Under the pieces are notes generated by a model, which did no database searches, had not been told where the DNA came from, and worked only from the letters and a program-made list of their open reading frames with translations. Positions 43,597 to 53,989 of a stretch of 64,000 nucleotides of DNA are shown piece after piece. The stretch spans positions 14,243,547 to 14,307,546 of the forward strand of contig NC_079519.1 in assembly GCF_000801105.2 (NCBI RefSeq), written 5' to 3'. How positions within the stretch are numbered: position 1 is the first letter of the stretch; each line of letters begins with the position of its first letter. The DNA is from Raphanus sativus. Lineage: Eukaryota > Streptophyta > Magnoliopsida > Brassicales > Brassicaceae. Both the position numbers and the translations under genes were made by a program.

Positions 43597-43612
43597 GTTG
43601 CCCCCAGCTCTC
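43597..43612 (-). other. PPT of element F
   Basis: The minus strand reads GAGAGCTGGGGGCAAC directly before the LTR start TGTTGGGCCC. Confidence 0.75.
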
Positions 43613-43811
43613 GAGATGAGGTTTCGTTATTCTCGGGAGCTAGACCTAGCCGCCCAAGCTAGATTCTCTTGTTGAGATCATGATTACTAGTTATCTCAAC
43701 CGCATTTACTCTTATCCGATCAGACGGCTGTAATCTATCTTTAATTAAATCGACGGCTTTAGATTAAAGCGAGTTTGAAATTTAATTTCCGACTTTCGAG
43801 ACGTGATGGGA

Positions 43812-43818
43812 TATAAAG
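43812..43818 (+). promoter_or_regulatory. TATA box proposed for the antisense gene of F
   Basis: TATAAAG lies 215 bases before the ATG at 44033, in a unique region between the LTR and the gene. A pyrimidine-rich leader follows. AAG/GTAATT at 43877-43884 could be the donor of a 5'-UTR intron. Two GACGGCT repeats lie upstream (about 43724 and 43751). Confidence 0.45.
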
Positions 43819-44032
43819 CTGAGAGAATTAACTACTTGTCTCTCCACTTCCTCCACGCCTCTCGACGGTTTCCAAGGTAATTCTCCCTCTTTCCTTTATT
43901 TTACCATTTTTTCGTCATTATTTTTTTTTATCTGCTTCTCGATCAATCTAGTTCATCCTGAACTTCTCTCTGAGATTCTGCCTTAGATCGATTCTCTTCT
44001 TTTGCTTCCTATTCTCCTTCTCCTTTACTACC

Positions 44033-46534
44033 ATGAGTCGAAAAGAAGGTTCCGGCGAAGTTCAAATCTCAGCTTCCGGCGCCCGTATTATGAAGGTCAA
44101 ACGGGAAGCTGGTGAAAAGATGACGGAAGCCAAGAAGAAAAAGAGTAAAGACTCGATCGGAGCACGAGTTAAGAGAATGAAGAAGAAAGGCGGCAAGAGC
44201 GCCTCCTCCGGTCCTCACTTTCCTTCCCTTTTGAAGGGTCAGGACGTTGTCAACCTTGCCGTTCAAGCTCACGGCAAGACTGATCTTGTTAGAGCTTGTG
44301 CTGAAAACGAGAACCCCGAGACCGCTCCGGAGGGTTGGTTCTGTGTTCATGAAAAATATATCTCCAAGTCCCACCTTAGATTTCCTCTTCCTACCCTTTT
44401 ACTGGATCTCTTAGATCATTACCAGCTAGCTCTTCCTCAACTTTGCCCGTCGGTCATCCGAGTGATAAACGGGTTTATCACTAGAGCCAAGGAGGAAGGA
44501 GTTATCGTTGGGCTATCTGAGTTAATGAGTCTCTTCTCGATAAAGGAGAGCACCTCCAAGGATGGCGGGAGCGGTACCTACTATCTCCCCTGTCGTCCAG
44601 GGCTAGGCGTTTTCAAGTTCTCGGCCAGTGATGATGACTGGCGTAGGAAGTATTTTTATGTCAAGATTGATCCTTCGACGGTTCCTATAGGCCGTGACCT
44701 CAGGAACTCGTGGTCTGATATTTCTGGTTAGGATTTTAGGGATATGCTCACATGTTTTATCTTTGTTGGTCATGTTACGCTAATTGTCTTTTGACTCCTT
44801 TTGCAGAAATCAAAGATCCTGTCAAGTTATCTAGCAAACTCACTAGAGCTCTCTACCGGAAGCTACAGCATAGTCCTAACACTTGGGGGGCTTATACCAC
44901 TTCAAGAGTCGGATCAGCTAGGTTTCCTGAGCGATACCAGGCGTCCTTCCCTGATTCAGTGACGGTTGCTGGTTTAGAAGGTAACCTTTTATTCTTAATT
45001 CATGATTTTTACTGCCTGAATTTGTCTCACGCGATTAATGAATCTTTTTCATGTCTTAGTTTCTGAAGGTGATTCCGTTTTCGAAGTTTCCTCTGGAGCA
45101 AGTACTTCCTCGAAGACTCAATCACAGAAGATGCCAATTCAACCTTCCTTCCGTTCCAGGGGTAGATCGACCAAGGCTGCCAGCTCCTCTAGAGGGAGTG
45201 ACAAGAACCAGGGGGGATCCTTCCTCGACTCTGTGAAGGAAGTTCTTGATGAAGGAGGCTCTGCCCCTGCTAAAGGTGTCGTCTCTTCGGAACCCAAGGT
45301 TCAGGAAGTTGGCCTTCCCTCCGAGGTCCCGATGACTGAAGCTGATCCTCAAGTAATGAGGGACCCTCCGGAGTCTGAGCCCCCGAGGAACAAGAGGTCC
45401 CGAACCGACCAGATTGATAGACCTTCGAGGTCTTCCTCCTCCTCCTCTAGAGGAGGAACTGTTGGCTGGACCTTTTCTCATTCAAAGCCTGGATCGGTCT
45501 TGGACGATCCGTGGGGTTTGGCTACTCTGATGAGGCACATGAAGAGTCCCGGGTGTCCCCTCCCCTCGATCTCCAATATCACGCACAAGGATGAGTACGT
45601 TGATATTGCTCATCACATGGGTCAGGTATGAAGTTTATTTCATTTTTTCAGCTTTGTCTTTGGAAGATTTTGCTAAATCGTTTTCCGTTTTCGGCAGCTG
45701 GCTGGTGCTATCAACAGAGCTCAGTTTAAGTTTGAGGACGCTGTACACAATGCCCCTAGTGCCGAGGAACTAGCCCAGGTCACTGAATTAGTCAAGGCCA
45801 ACAAGACTGAGCTCAACCAGACTCGAGCTCTGATCTCGGATCTTCAAGCCGAGGTGAAGAGACTTGGCTCTAAGTGTGATGCTCAGCAAGGGACGATCGA
45901 GAGCCAGCTGATTGACCTCCAGGTGAAAAATAGGAAGATTGGGGAGTTGGATGCTGCTCGGAAGATAGCCGAGTATCAAGTCAAGGAACTGATTTCCACA
46001 TCTCAGAACAGCCAGAAGAACAAGGAAGCTGAGGTCAGGCTAGCCGTCCGGAGAGGAAAGAAGGAGGTAGCCGAAGCCTACAACAAAGTTTTGTTTGTTG
46101 TTAAGGAGAAGTTCTCCAAGAAGAAGGACGAAGTCGACCTCCTGGTTCACGCTCAAGAGATTCAAGCCAACACCGAGCTCCTGAAAGATATGCTGGATGG
46201 CGAGATTAAGAGTGCTCAAGACGAGTATGATCACTTGGTGGCAATAATGCCGGAAGCTGTTGCAGCGTACGAGAAAGCTCAGGTCTCGGACTTCTCGATC
46301 GGCAAGCTCCCTCTTCCCCAACTCTCTGAGAGCTCAGGTACTTTTGAGGTTAATATGTTTAATCCCTCCTTTTCTGGAGAGTTTGGTTCTAATTTGGGAT
46401 TGGTGGGTTCTTACTCAGCCACAGTCGAAACCGCCTCTGGAGATGGCGACAAGGAGATGGAGGAGGAGGTTCCTGAGGAGGAAGATCCAGCTGGTAAGGG
46501 AGCTGAGAAGAGCTCGGATGAAAAGGAAGTTTAA
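44033..46534 (+). CDS. Four-exon antisense gene in element F (aORF; gypsy-type transposon domain plus coiled coil)
   Basis: Exons 44033-44726, 44807-44980, 45060-45625 and 45698-46534 join in frame through three GT-AG introns (phases 1, 1, 0) to 2271 nt, 756 codons plus TAA. N-terminus: Lys-rich, nuclear-signal-like (KKKKSKDSIGARVKRMKKKG). Residues about 100-270: a domain like the plant 'putative gypsy type transposon' family (SHLRFPLPTLLLDLLDHYQL, then DDWRRKYFYVKI). Middle: Ser/Pro-rich, low complexity. C-terminus, about 230 residues: coiled-coil-like, Lys/Glu-rich, with an acidic tail. It is transcribed against the element, from a start near the 3' LTR. Antisense ORFs in this place are known in the Tat/Ogre lineage; their function is unknown. 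The start is the first ATG after a pyrimidine-rich leader. Confidence 0.8.
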
Positions 46535-46910
46535 GAGCTGAGGCTCTTTCATGTTTTCTAGGATTTCTGCCCGATGGGCTTTGTTTCATTTGTTTCCAAG
46601 ACTTATAGCCTGAGGAGGCTTTTAAACCTTTATCTGTTTGCACTTCGAATCTTTGTTAGCCTGGGGAGGCTTTTAAACCCTTGTTTAATTTCAAACTTGG
46701 TTTTCGTTTCATTTTGAGTTTTTGGCTTTAGTCGCGAAATATGACAACTTGATCATAATCAAATTTTATGATAAGTCTGGAGGACTTTGGTCGTTTTTAG
46801 TTCCTTAAGAGGAAATCTTGGAGTACTGGGATTAGCTTAGGGTTTTTAGGAACCTAAGTTTAATCTGGACACCTTAGGTGGGGGTTCCTGGGAACCTGAA
46901 TTTGCTTGTG
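46535..46910. other. Element F 3' region after the antisense gene
   Basis: No further gene is seen. A 26-bp unit beginning AGCCTG and containing GGAGGCTTTTAAACC occurs twice (about 46609 and 46658). Confidence 0.55.
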
Positions 46911-47255
46911 GGATTTTAAGACCCGTTGAGATTTGCTTAGGATTTTAAGACCTTCTGAGGTTTGATGAGGATTTTAAGACCTCGAAAATTTGATAAGGAT
47001 TTTAAGACCTTGGGGATTTGGTAAGGATTTTAAGTCCTTGGAGATTTGGTAAGGATTTTAAGACCTTAGAGATTTGGTAAGGATTTTAAGACCTTAGAGA
47101 TTTGGTAAGGATTTTAAGACCTTAGAGACTTGGTAAGGATTTTAAGACCTTAGAGATTTGGTAAGGATTTTAAGACCTTAGGTCCAGGCTCGTCGAGACC
47201 TGATATTGCTTGAAGGATTTTAAGGCCTTTAAGATTGTTAAGGATTTTAAGACCT
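46911..47255. repeat. 28-bp minisatellite in element F
   Basis: About ten copies of a 28-bp unit, GGATTTTAAGACCTTAGAGA plus TTTGGTAA. The copies are near-perfect at 47020-47180 and more diverged at both ends. It lies between the antisense gene and pol, the region known to be hypervariable in Tat-like elements. Confidence 0.92.
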
Positions 47256-47530
47256 TAGGTCCAGGTTTGTAGAGACCTGAGCTAATCCGATGGGTTTTTA
47301 GGTCCCTAGGTCCATGTTTGCAGGGACCTGTTTTGTTAAAGAATTGAGATATCGAGAATAATTTCTTTATTGATAATTGGATACATGGTATCATAGTAAT
47401 CATACAATTGTTGTATTACGATGATCATACACTTGCTGCGCGGGCTATGTGATTTTAATCAGACATATGCCCCTTTTGATTGTAGTGAACGAAGTGTTTG
47501 AAATGAGGTTGGGGCTGCACTCATGACGGA

Positions 47531-47574
47531 GTTGCCTACGTACCCAGTCAAGGGATCAAGCCTAACGTAGTTCG
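47531..47574 (-). other. Conserved Tat post-pol block with hairpin (element F)
   Basis: On minus: CGAACTACG, then GGCTTGATCCC, hairpin CCC/GGG with loop TTGACT, and TACGTAGGCAAC. It begins 15 bases after the end of pol. Confidence 0.65.
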
Positions 47575-47588
47575 GGAATTTTAGGTAC

Positions 47589-50500
47589 CTAATGATAATA
47601 TCTCTTAAGATTCGTGGCGTTCCACGATCTGATTTCAGGTACCCCGGTTCGCACCTTTCGGAGCTTGTAAACGCCAGGTCGTACTACATGGATGATCTGA
47701 TAAGGACCTTCCCAGTTAGTTCCTAACTTCCCAGCATTTGGCTCTTTGGTTCCTTCGAAAACTTTCCTAAGTACTAGGTCACCTACAGCAAACTGCCGGA
47801 GCCTGACTTTGGAATTGTACTGCCGTGCCATTGCTTGCTGATAGTTCTGAATGCGAATCAAAGCTCGGTCCCGTCTTTCCTCGATTAGATCGAGGCTGTC
47901 AGTTAGGAGCTGATCATTAGCTGCGGGATTGGATGTACAGAATTCCCGGCGGAGGCTACCAGCAATGGTTTCAGCCGGAACGACGGCTTCCATCCCATAT
48001 GCTAAGGAGAAAGGAGTTTCTTCTATAGCTTTTCGTGGGGTGGTCCGACATGCCCAAAGTACTTCAAGTAACTTCTCTGACCAGAGTTCCTTCTGGGTTC
48101 CGAGGCGCTTCTTGAGGTTTGCTAATACTGATTTATTAGCAGCCTCCGCCTGTCCGTTACCTTGAGGTCGGCGAGGTGATGAGAAGGTCAGGCGAATATT
48201 CCACTTGTCACAAAATATTTTGAAATCGTGGGATATGAATTGTCCTCCATTGTCAGTTACGATTTCGTATGGGACGCCGTGTCTACACACAATATCTTTC
48301 CATACAAATTGCTCGACCTCGACCCTGGTTACCTGCTGGAAAGCTTCAGCCTCTATCCATTTTGTGAAGTAGTCCGTTAAGACTAAGAGGAAGCGTAGCT
48401 TCTTCTTTCCACTTCCTGATGGTACTAGTGGTCCCACGATATCCATGGACCATCTCATAAATGGATAAGGGGCAGATATGCTAGACAGCTTCTCCGCAGG
48501 TTGGTGTATAATCGGTGCATGCCTCTGGCATTTGTCGCATGAAGAGGAATAGGCCTCACAATCTGCAATAATGGTAGGCCAGAAATATACTTGTCTTTTG
48601 ATTCTGATGGCTAAAGCTCTTCCTCCAGAGTGGTTCCCGCAGGAACCGTCGTGCATTTCCTTCATGAGTCTCATAGCAACGAGGCCATGGACGCATTTTA
48701 GGTAAGGTCCGGAAATGCTTCGTTTGAGGAGGACAGATTCAGTTACGCAATATCTCGCGCTTAATGCTTTGAGCTTTCGAGCCTCCCATTTATTGGGTGG
48801 AGTCTTTCCCTCCAGGATGTATTGCGTGATTGGAATTCTCCAATCCTCTCTTCCTACAACTTTGTTATGAAGAGACGAGGGAGGTTCCTGTTCGGGACCT
48901 GGTGTCGTGGTGCCCCCAGAGGTATTGGTAGGATTGGGCTCCAGGGAGTCTGAATTCCGAGGAATACCTCCAGATGAATTTTGGAGAGCTGTACGGCTTC
49001 TGGTTTTAACTCTGCAGATGACTGGGTCTGAGTTGGTGCCCCCGGGGGTATTCTCGAGATCAGGCTCTAAGGAGTCTGAATTTCGAGGAATATCTTCCGT
49101 GACTTGGATTATGTTCCCGGAGGTATGCTTTTTTGCGCTGCATATTCTGGTTTTTGGAAACCAAAATGTTGTGAAAACCTGGGTAGCTACCGCTTCAGGG
49201 CAGGTACCTTCGGGCTGCGCTTTTAGTTTGCTCTCTTTTTCAGCTTTAGTAGCTATGTCGATGCTTGGTTTCTCGATTCCTTCTACGGGTATGATTCGTT
49301 TTACGAGGGGGTCTGATGTGGAAGCTAAAGCAGCCAATGCATCTGCTGAGGAGTTCTCACCTCGTGGGATTCTCGTTAGCTCGAATTTGTCGAACTGCCT
49401 AGTGAGGTTCTGGACGACTTCGAGATATGCCCCCATTCTTTCGTCCCTCGTTTCATATTCTCCGTGAAACTGGCTAGCTACTAGCTGTGAATCACTATAA
49501 GCGTTTAGCTCTCGGATTCCGAGGCTTAGGGCGAGCTTCAACCCTGCGATTAGTGCTTCATATTCAGCTTCGTTGTTTGAGGCGCTGAATCCGAGCCTAT
49601 ATGACTGCTCGATGGTTTCTCCTGCTGAAGAAGTTAGCCTTAGACCGATACCGGAGCCCTGTTTTGATGAGGCTCCGTCGACGTATAGGCTCCACTTCGG
49701 AGATTCCATTTCGGAGTCTAACTGCTCGGATGTCAATTCAATGATAAAGTCAGCGAGGACCTGAGCTTTCGCTGCTGCTCGAGGTCTATACTCAATATCA
49801 TATTCGCTGAGTTCTATGGCCCATTTAGCCAATCGCCCTGACTGGCTGGGGCTGTGCAAGATCATTCGTAATGGTTGTGAGGTCATTACAACGATCGAAT
49901 GCGATTGGAAGTAAGGTCGCAATTTTCTGGCAGCTGTTACGACTGCTAGAGCTAGTTTTTCCATCGCAGGGTACCTGGTTTCGGCATCTATCAAACTTTT
50001 ACTGGTGTAATAGACAGGTCTTTGTTCGTTTTGTTCCTCTCGTACTAGAACGCCGCTGACTGCAGCAGTTGATACAGCGAGATATAGGTACAATGGCTCT
50101 CCTACTACTGGTTTAGATAGGATCGGAGGTTCGGAGAGGTAAGCTTTCAATTGCTTGAAGGCTTCCTCACATTTCTCGTCCCATAAGAACTTCTTATTAT
50201 TTCTTAGAAGCTTGTAAAATGGGAGACATTTATCGGTAGACTTGGATATGAATCGATTCAACGCCGCGATTCGTCCAGTCAGTCTCTGCACCTCCCTGGT
50301 CGTCTTAGGTGACGGCATTTCTAGGAAGGTTGCTATCTGCTGCGGGTTGGCTTCAATGCCTCTTTCGGTTACGAGATAGCCTAGGAACTCGCCTGAGGGT
50401 ACCCCGAAAGTACATTTAGTGGGATTGAGCTTCATATCGTACTTGTTCAGGATATCGAAGCATTCCCTTAAATGGGAGATATGATCTTCCCCGGCTGAGG

Positions 50501-51218
50501 ATTTGACTAGCATGTCGTCGATATAGACCTCCATGGTTTTTCCAAGTTGTCCAGCAAACATCTTATTTACTAGCCTTTGATAGGTAGCTCCTGCGTTCTT
50601 TAATCCGAATGGCATAACCTTATAACAATAGGTTCCTCGTTCGGTTATGAATGCAGTTTTCTCCTGGTCCTCAGGATCCATCATGATTTGGTTATATCCT
50701 GAGAAGGCATCCATGAAGGATAGGAGTCGATGGCCAGCTGTTGCTTCAACTAGGCGGTCGATGTGAGGTAACGGGAAGCTGTCTTTAGGGCAAGCTTTGT
50801 TTAGGTCTGTGAAATCTACACAGATTCTCCACTTCCCGTTTTTCTTCTTTACCACTACTGGGTTAGCTAACCAGTCGGGGTAATGTACCTCTCGAATGGA
50901 CCCAGCTTTCGTAAGTCGGTCAACTTCGTCGTTAACAGCTTGAGCCTTTTCGAGACCTAGCTTACGACGCTTCTGTTTGATCGGTTTGAAAGTAGGGTCA
51001 ACTTTTAGCTTATGGGTGGTGACGTTCGGATCTATTCCTTTCATGTCGTTGGTGGACCACGCAAAGGTTTTGACGTTGCTTTTCAAAAAATCGATGAGCT
51101 CCTTTTTTGTCTCAAGAGGTAGCTCGGACCCGATGCTCACCTGTCTTTCAGGATTTGAGTCGTCGATGCAAACTTTTTCGGTTAGGTTCCTGGGGGGACC
51201 TCGAATATTTTGTTGCAT
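47589..51218 (-). CDS. Element F pol polyprotein: RT, RNase H, integrase
   Basis: 1209 codons, intact from the first Met; the true reading continues upstream to the UAG at 51246-51248. RT at about 75-270 (WRICVDFTDLNKACPKDSFP, MPFGLKNAGATYQRLV, catalytic YIDDML). RT/RH linker at about 330-480. RNase H at about 505-640 (YVDGASSKQGSG, NNEAEYEALIAGL, YSDSQL, SADALAALAS supply the acidic residues). A linker with a tandem-repeated NSDSLEP motif follows. Integrase: finger (HDGSCGNHSGGR, CDKCQRHAP), core with Asp in SMDIVGP, Asp in TDNGGQF, Glu in GQAEAANK, and the C-terminal domain (GKLGTNWEGPYQI). All catalytic residues are present. It converts element RNA to cDNA and inserts it. Probably made as a gag-pol fusion by readthrough. 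Confidence 0.93.
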   Translation of the reverse strand: MQQNIRGPPRNLTEKVCIDDSNPERQVSIGSELPLETKKELIDFLKSNVKTFAWSTNDMKGIDPNVTTHKLKVDPTFKPIKQKRRKLGLEKAQAVNDEVDRLTKAGSIREVHYPDWLANPVVVKKKNGKWRICVDFTDLNKACPKDSFPLPHIDRLVEATAGHRLLSFMDAFSGYNQIMMDPEDQEKTAFITERGTYCYKVMPFGLKNAGATYQRLVNKMFAGQLGKTMEVYIDDMLVKSSAGEDHISHLRECFDILNKYDMKLNPTKCTFGVPSGEFLGYLVTERGIEANPQQIATFLEMPSPKTTREVQRLTGRIAALNRFISKSTDKCLPFYKLLRNNKKFLWDEKCEEAFKQLKAYLSEPPILSKPVVGEPLYLYLAVSTAAVSGVLVREEQNEQRPVYYTSKSLIDAETRYPAMEKLALAVVTAARKLRPYFQSHSIVVMTSQPLRMILHSPSQSGRLAKWAIELSEYDIEYRPRAAAKAQVLADFIIELTSEQLDSEMESPKWSLYVDGASSKQGSGIGLRLTSSAGETIEQSYRLGFSASNNEAEYEALIAGLKLALSLGIRELNAYSDSQLVASQFHGEYETRDERMGAYLEVVQNLTRQFDKFELTRIPRGENSSADALAALASTSDPLVKRIIPVEGIEKPSIDIATKAEKESKLKAQPEGTCPEAVATQVFTTFWFPKTRICSAKKHTSGNIIQVTEDIPRNSDSLEPDLENTPGGTNSDPVICRVKTRSRTALQNSSGGIPRNSDSLEPNPTNTSGGTTTPGPEQEPPSSLHNKVVGREDWRIPITQYILEGKTPPNKWEARKLKALSARYCVTESVLLKRSISGPYLKCVHGLVAMRLMKEMHDGSCGNHSGGRALAIRIKRQVYFWPTIIADCEAYSSSCDKCQRHAPIIHQPAEKLSSISAPYPFMRWSMDIVGPLVPSGSGKKKLRFLLVLTDYFTKWIEAEAFQQVTRVEVEQFVWKDIVCRHGVPYEIVTDNGGQFISHDFKIFCDKWNIRLTFSSPRRPQGNGQAEAANKSVLANLKKRLGTQKELWSEKLLEVLWACRTTPRKAIEETPFSLAYGMEAVVPAETIAGSLRREFCTSNPAANDQLLTDSLDLIEERRDRALIRIQNYQQAMARQYNSKVRLRQFAVGDLVLRKVFEGTKEPNAGKLGTNWEGPYQIIHVVRPGVYKLRKVRTGVPEIRSWNATNLKRYYH

Positions 51219-51239
51219 TTCGCGACCTTCCTGGATCTG

Positions 51240-51248
51240 TAATTGCTA
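51240..51248 (-). promoter_or_regulatory. Leaky-stop signal UAG CAA UUA at the gag-pol junction of F
   Basis: The gag-PR frame ends CAA TAG and continues in the same frame as CAA TTA CAG into pol (53648 and 51218 differ by a multiple of three). UAG-CAR-YYA is the established tobamovirus readthrough context. Confidence 0.7.
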
Positions 51249-53936
51249 TTGGGGGGATTTTTTGAGGATTTCGAATCCTCCCAAATAGCAGATCCTGGAT
51301 ATCTTCTGGCTACCGTGTATGGTAGCTATCCCTTCGGGTGTTGGAAATTTTACGCACTGATGGTACGTTGAGGCTACTGCCTTCATTTTGTGGATCCAAG
51401 GTCTTCCCAAAATCGCGTGGAACGGGGAAGGTCTATCGATGACTACTAAGTTGGTCATTTTCATTATTCCGCCAGCTATGACTGGGAGCTTGATTGTTCC
51501 CAATGAGGTAGCTGTTTCTCCGGAGAAGCCTACGAGATTAGCTTTTTGGCCAATAATTTCGTAGTCGTCTATTTCCATCCCTTTTAGGGTGTTATAGAAA
51601 ATGAGGTCGACAGAGCTTCCTGTGTCTATCATGAGCTTAGGAACCTCGTATCCTGCGATGTTCAGGGTGACGATCAACGCATCATCGTGAGGTCTGTCAA
51701 GGTTTGAGGTCTCGCTCTCCCAGAAAGAAATCTTAGTGTTGGATTCAGGATTAGGAGGCTTAGGTCCAGTGTTAGACACAGCCTTCCGCACGTGATTCTT
51801 AATGGAATTGACGGAGTCTTGACATATGTCTGATCCTCCAAGGATACAGTCCACCCTCGAGTCGGGGTTCGATTGATGGGAGGGTTTGCTCAAGAGAGCT
51901 TCGACTTGTAAACTTTTTCCTTGGGGGAATTTCCCAAGAATCATGTCGACTCTTTTTTTGGGAACTGGAGGTGGCGAATCGGTTTCCTTCTCAGGTGACC
52001 TCTCGCGTTTCGGGGAAATGTCCCTGGAACCTCTTTTCTGATAAGGTGGCGGCTTTTTAAGGTCCACGCCCTTTATTTCTCCGGCTGCGAATTTAGCTGC
52101 CAGCTGGCGTTGGAGGTCCCAACACTCTTCGGTTGAGTGTCCTTCGCGATCGTGATAAGAGCAATGTTTGCCTTTATCGAAGCCTTTTGACCAGGGAGTT
52201 TTGTTTGCAGCTGCAACAGGTTTCTCTTCCTTGTCTTCCTCGATTGCGTAGGAATGTTCTCCCTGAGTTTGATTATTTCGAGGGTTACCCTTTTTATGAG
52301 GTCCCTTAGTCTCGGAGGAGTCACCTTTCGAATGATTCTGTGGTTTCTTGTGGAGTTTATCCAGTGCAGCTGTCTCCTCCTCCAAAGTAATATACTTGGT
52401 GGCTCTATGAAGAGCGTCATCGATAGTTGGAGGAGCGTTGAGTGTTAACTCTGACCAGAATTTCGATCTATAGAACAGACCTCTCCTAAGGGCCTCGATG
52501 GCGACTAGGTCGTTAGGATTCGATAGCTTAGTTCTTATTGCCCTGAATTTCTCAATGTAGACTCGTAATGAATCTCCCATTCCTTGATTGACCTTCCAAA
52601 GGTCGGCCTCGGAGGCTTGCTTCCGGATATGGGTTGAGTATTGCTTCATAAAGGCGTTGGTTAATTGATCAAAGTTGTCTATCGAGGCTGGCTCGAGGCC
52701 GGAGAACCACTCAAGGGCTGTTCCGACCAAATTTTCGGCGAATGTTCTACAGTAACCTGCTTCACATTCTTCCTGAGTGAAATGAGCTTTAACAATTGCC
52801 AATCGGAAAGCTCTCAAATAGGCCTTTGGGTCGGAGGTCCCATCATACTCAGGAATTCTGATTTTTCGGGTATCTCTTATGTGAGAGGTGGCAATTCTGT
52901 CCGTGAATGGAGTTCCACGGGTTTCTTCGATTAAGCTATCGATTTCGGGAGCTGAACTCGTAGCTTGATGGACTTGAGCTCCCAATTTCTGGAGAGCCGC
53001 GTGAGTTCTCTCCATATATCTACGGATAGCTTCAGGTCCTTCAAACGGAAGGATATTTGGATCGTTCGCAGGTACCCGATGAGTAGGTTCCTGACGGAAT
53101 CGAGTTGGCTCATCTTCCCATGCGGTTAGTGGGCTAAGTCGCTCGACATTTCTTGGGTTATCGGAGTTTATCCTTTGATAACCGTCCTCATTCGGGACCG
53201 AGCTTCTAGTTTGATAAACCGAAGCTGACGCTCTGCCTCCAGATGGGAAGGATATTCCTGCTCCGGACCTAGGATCAGGTGGCGGAGGAGGTAAACGATT
53301 ACTTCTGTCAGTGACCTGACCGGGTGTGGAGCTGGTTGTCGCTACGTTACTTCCCATAGCACTGGCATTAGGTGGATTGAATACGGGAACTGTTCCAGTA
53401 TGAGGTGTCTGGAAAGCAGATCCGCGTCCTTCAGGGGCAGTGCTATCAGGGGAAAAGTTTAAACGTGCTCGGGGAAAAGAGGGATCGGTTAACCGATCGT
53501 GGAAGATGACCCCCGGAGCTTGACGTTGCGGTGGTTGGGTTGTTGCGTTTAGAGATCTAGTTATCTCTTCGAACCGTTGTTGACGTACAGCCAGCTGATG
53601 CATCGTGCGCTCACTTTCCTGAGCTCGGTCTACTAATTGTATCATCATCTAGCGGATCTCAGAGAGCTGAGCCTCCGTTTGATTCGGAATGGCTTGCTGC
53701 TGAGGATTCTCGGTAACCGGGAGCTCGGAGGTGTTTCCACCTAATGACCTCGGGTTAGTAACTCCGGTTGTAGTTTGGCTCGTTCGAGCATCAACCGGAA
53801 GCTGTTGCCCAGATCTGTGGTCGCCACGTTGAGGCTCTGTGATTACGAGACTAGAGCCTCCGTCATTCGGTGAGCCATCGCTCTGAATCGGGAGGTTAAG
53901 GTCAGACGGGGTTGTTGTCTGATCGGTAGGGTTCAT
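51246..53936 (-). CDS. Element F gag-protease, with one in-frame stop in the N-terminal part
   Basis: The start at 53936 (MNPTDQTTTPSDLNLPIQSD) fits a Tat gag. A TAG at 53649-53651 splits off the first 95 codons; a downstream Met at 53648 opens the remaining 800 codons. Order: disordered Ser/Pro/Gln region; gag domain (IPEYDGTSDPKAYLRAFRLA to ALRRGLFYRSKFWSEL); a zinc-knuckle-like CSYHDREGHSTEEC; a basic linker; then retropepsin (LMIDTGSSVDLIFYN, later AILGRPWIHKMKAVAS). The protein forms the particle, and the protease processes it. The stop at 53649 is either a recent mutation or leaves a functional shorter gag from the next Met. Confidence 0.85.
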
Positions 53937-53969
53937 CCTCGAGTTAGAGTAAGGGATTCGATTGTTTCT

Positions 53970-53988
53970 TCCCCACAGACGGCGCCAA
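53970..53988 (-). other. Primer-binding site of element F
   Basis: Minus TTGGCGCCGTCTGTGGGGA starts one base inside the 5' LTR. The TGGCGCCGTCTGTGGGG form is recalled as usual for the Tat/Ogre lineage and differs from the Asp-tRNA type of B after CCGT. The donor tRNA was not verified. Confidence 0.7.
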
Positions 53989-53989
53989 T

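Noticed and set aside
53649..53651. UAG in the F gag as a readthrough site
   Set aside because: Followed by AUG AUG, without the leaky-stop context.
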